The notes under the pieces were generated by a model, which worked only from the letters and a program-made list of their open reading frames with translations, was not told the DNA's origin and did not search any database. DNA of 34,018 nt from Opitutia bacterium (GTDB lineage: Bacteria > Verrucomicrobiota > Verrucomicrobiia > Opitutales > Opitutaceae), in the NCBI GenBank assembly GCA_947461205.1, contig CANHJG010000046.1, positions 1 through 34,018 of the forward strand, read 5' to 3'. Shown here piece after piece: positions 33,668 through 34,018 of this stretch (positions within the stretch are counted from its first letter, which is position 1; each line of letters starts with the position of its first letter). Position numbers and translations under genes: made by a program.

Positions 33668-34018
33668 TTAGTCCGGAGCAAGAAACCGGTAGCCCACGCC
33701 CCGGATCGTTTCAAGAAACCGCGCCGTGTCGCCCAGCTTTTCCCGCAGCCGCCGCATGTGCGTGTCGACCGTCCGGCTGTCGATCGGGTTCTCATAGCCC
33801 CAGACATCCTGCAACAGGCGCTCGCGCGTCTGCACGCGCCCCCGGCGGCGCGCCAACAACTCGAGGAGCTTGAACTCCGTCGCCGTCAAGACAACCGCCG
33901 CACCCGAGAGGGTGACGTGATGCCGCGGCACATCGATTTCCAACTCGGCAAAACGCAGCAAGGCCACCGGCTCGTCGGCCGCCTTCACCCGCGCCAACAG
34001 TTTCTTGATCCGCAACAC
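33668..34018 (-). CDS. PhoB/OmpR-type response regulator, C-terminal part only
   Basis: The window edge cuts this gene. The 116 visible residues begin with the linker end (L-L-A-R-V-K-A) and comprise a winged-helix DNA-binding domain. Visible marks are L-T-A-T-E-F-K-L-L-E-L-L, the recognition-helix region R-T-V-D-T-H-M-R-R-L-R-E-K-L-G, and the wing I-R-G-V-G-Y-R-F. The receiver domain lies to the right, outside the window, so the first visible codon is internal and not the start. It partners the PhoR-like kinase downstream. Confidence 0.9.
   Translation of the reverse strand: MLRIKKLLARVKAADEPVALLRFAELEIDVPRHHVTLSGAAVVLTATEFKLLELLARRRGRVQTRERLLQDVWGYENPIDSRTVDTHMRRLREKLGDTARFLETIRGVGYRFLAPD

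Noticed and set aside
1-34018. tRNA, rRNA, CRISPR arrays, phage genes or IS transposases
   Set aside because: None was recognised on either strand. The only mobile-element signs are the palindromic repeats reported separately.

Overview
The window is GC-rich DNA with tightly packed genes. It carries four large TonB-dependent receptors (TBDRs), each with an N-terminal [V/E]-x-L-S-P-F-x-V motif, and no SusD gene. It also has a Tat-exported carbohydrate-active protein, a sulfatase, a tannase/feruloyl-esterase-family protein, and most start codons lack a Shine-Dalgarno sequence. This combination fits a glycan-degrading Verrucomicrobiota bacterium of the Opitutaceae type. That placement is inferred from protein style; no rRNA or marker gene is present.

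Layout. Positions 1-2267 (minus) hold the 5' part of a secreted repeat protein with BspA-type leucine-rich, NHL, cadherin-like and BNR-like repeats. It is absent from simple ORF calls because its stop codon lies outside the window. Next comes a LytS/LytTR two-component pair (2466-4312, plus). An 841-bp gene-free stretch follows, with a candidate structured RNA, a good intrinsic terminator and two clusters of palindromic repeats. A complete sugar ABC importer lies on the minus strand (8595-5154: binding protein, double ATPase, permease). Upstream of it is a frameshifted C-terminal remnant of a FucP-type sugar:H+ symporter that still has a terminator-like hairpin. Then come an ElyC/YdcF-like envelope protein and a phosphate pair (DUF47/PhoU-like protein and PiT transporter; 9294-11888, plus).

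From 11889 onwards the window is dominated by outer-membrane uptake. A C-terminal TBDR remnant begins directly after the PiT stop codon. Two full-length, closely related tandem receptors follow (12730-16197 and 16432-19785), with a near-perfect terminator between them. A third receptor on the minus strand (23160-20080) is divergent from a fourth (23369-26473). The fourth leads an apparent operon: TBDR, Tat-exported putative lyase, secreted protein of unknown function, formylglycine sulfatase, and a tannase-family esterase with altered active-site neighbours. The window ends with a PhoR-like kinase and the C-terminal half of a PhoB-like regulator on the minus strand.

How the genes may work together (inference). 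The 23369-32407 cluster looks like a polysaccharide utilisation locus: import across the outer membrane without SusD, desulfation, ester removal, and backbone processing by two proteins without assigned function. The ABC importer could take up a released sugar, but nothing in the sequence names the substrate. The DUF47-PiT pair and the PhoR/PhoB pair both point to phosphate handling, but they are 20 kb apart and not linked by any site I can see.
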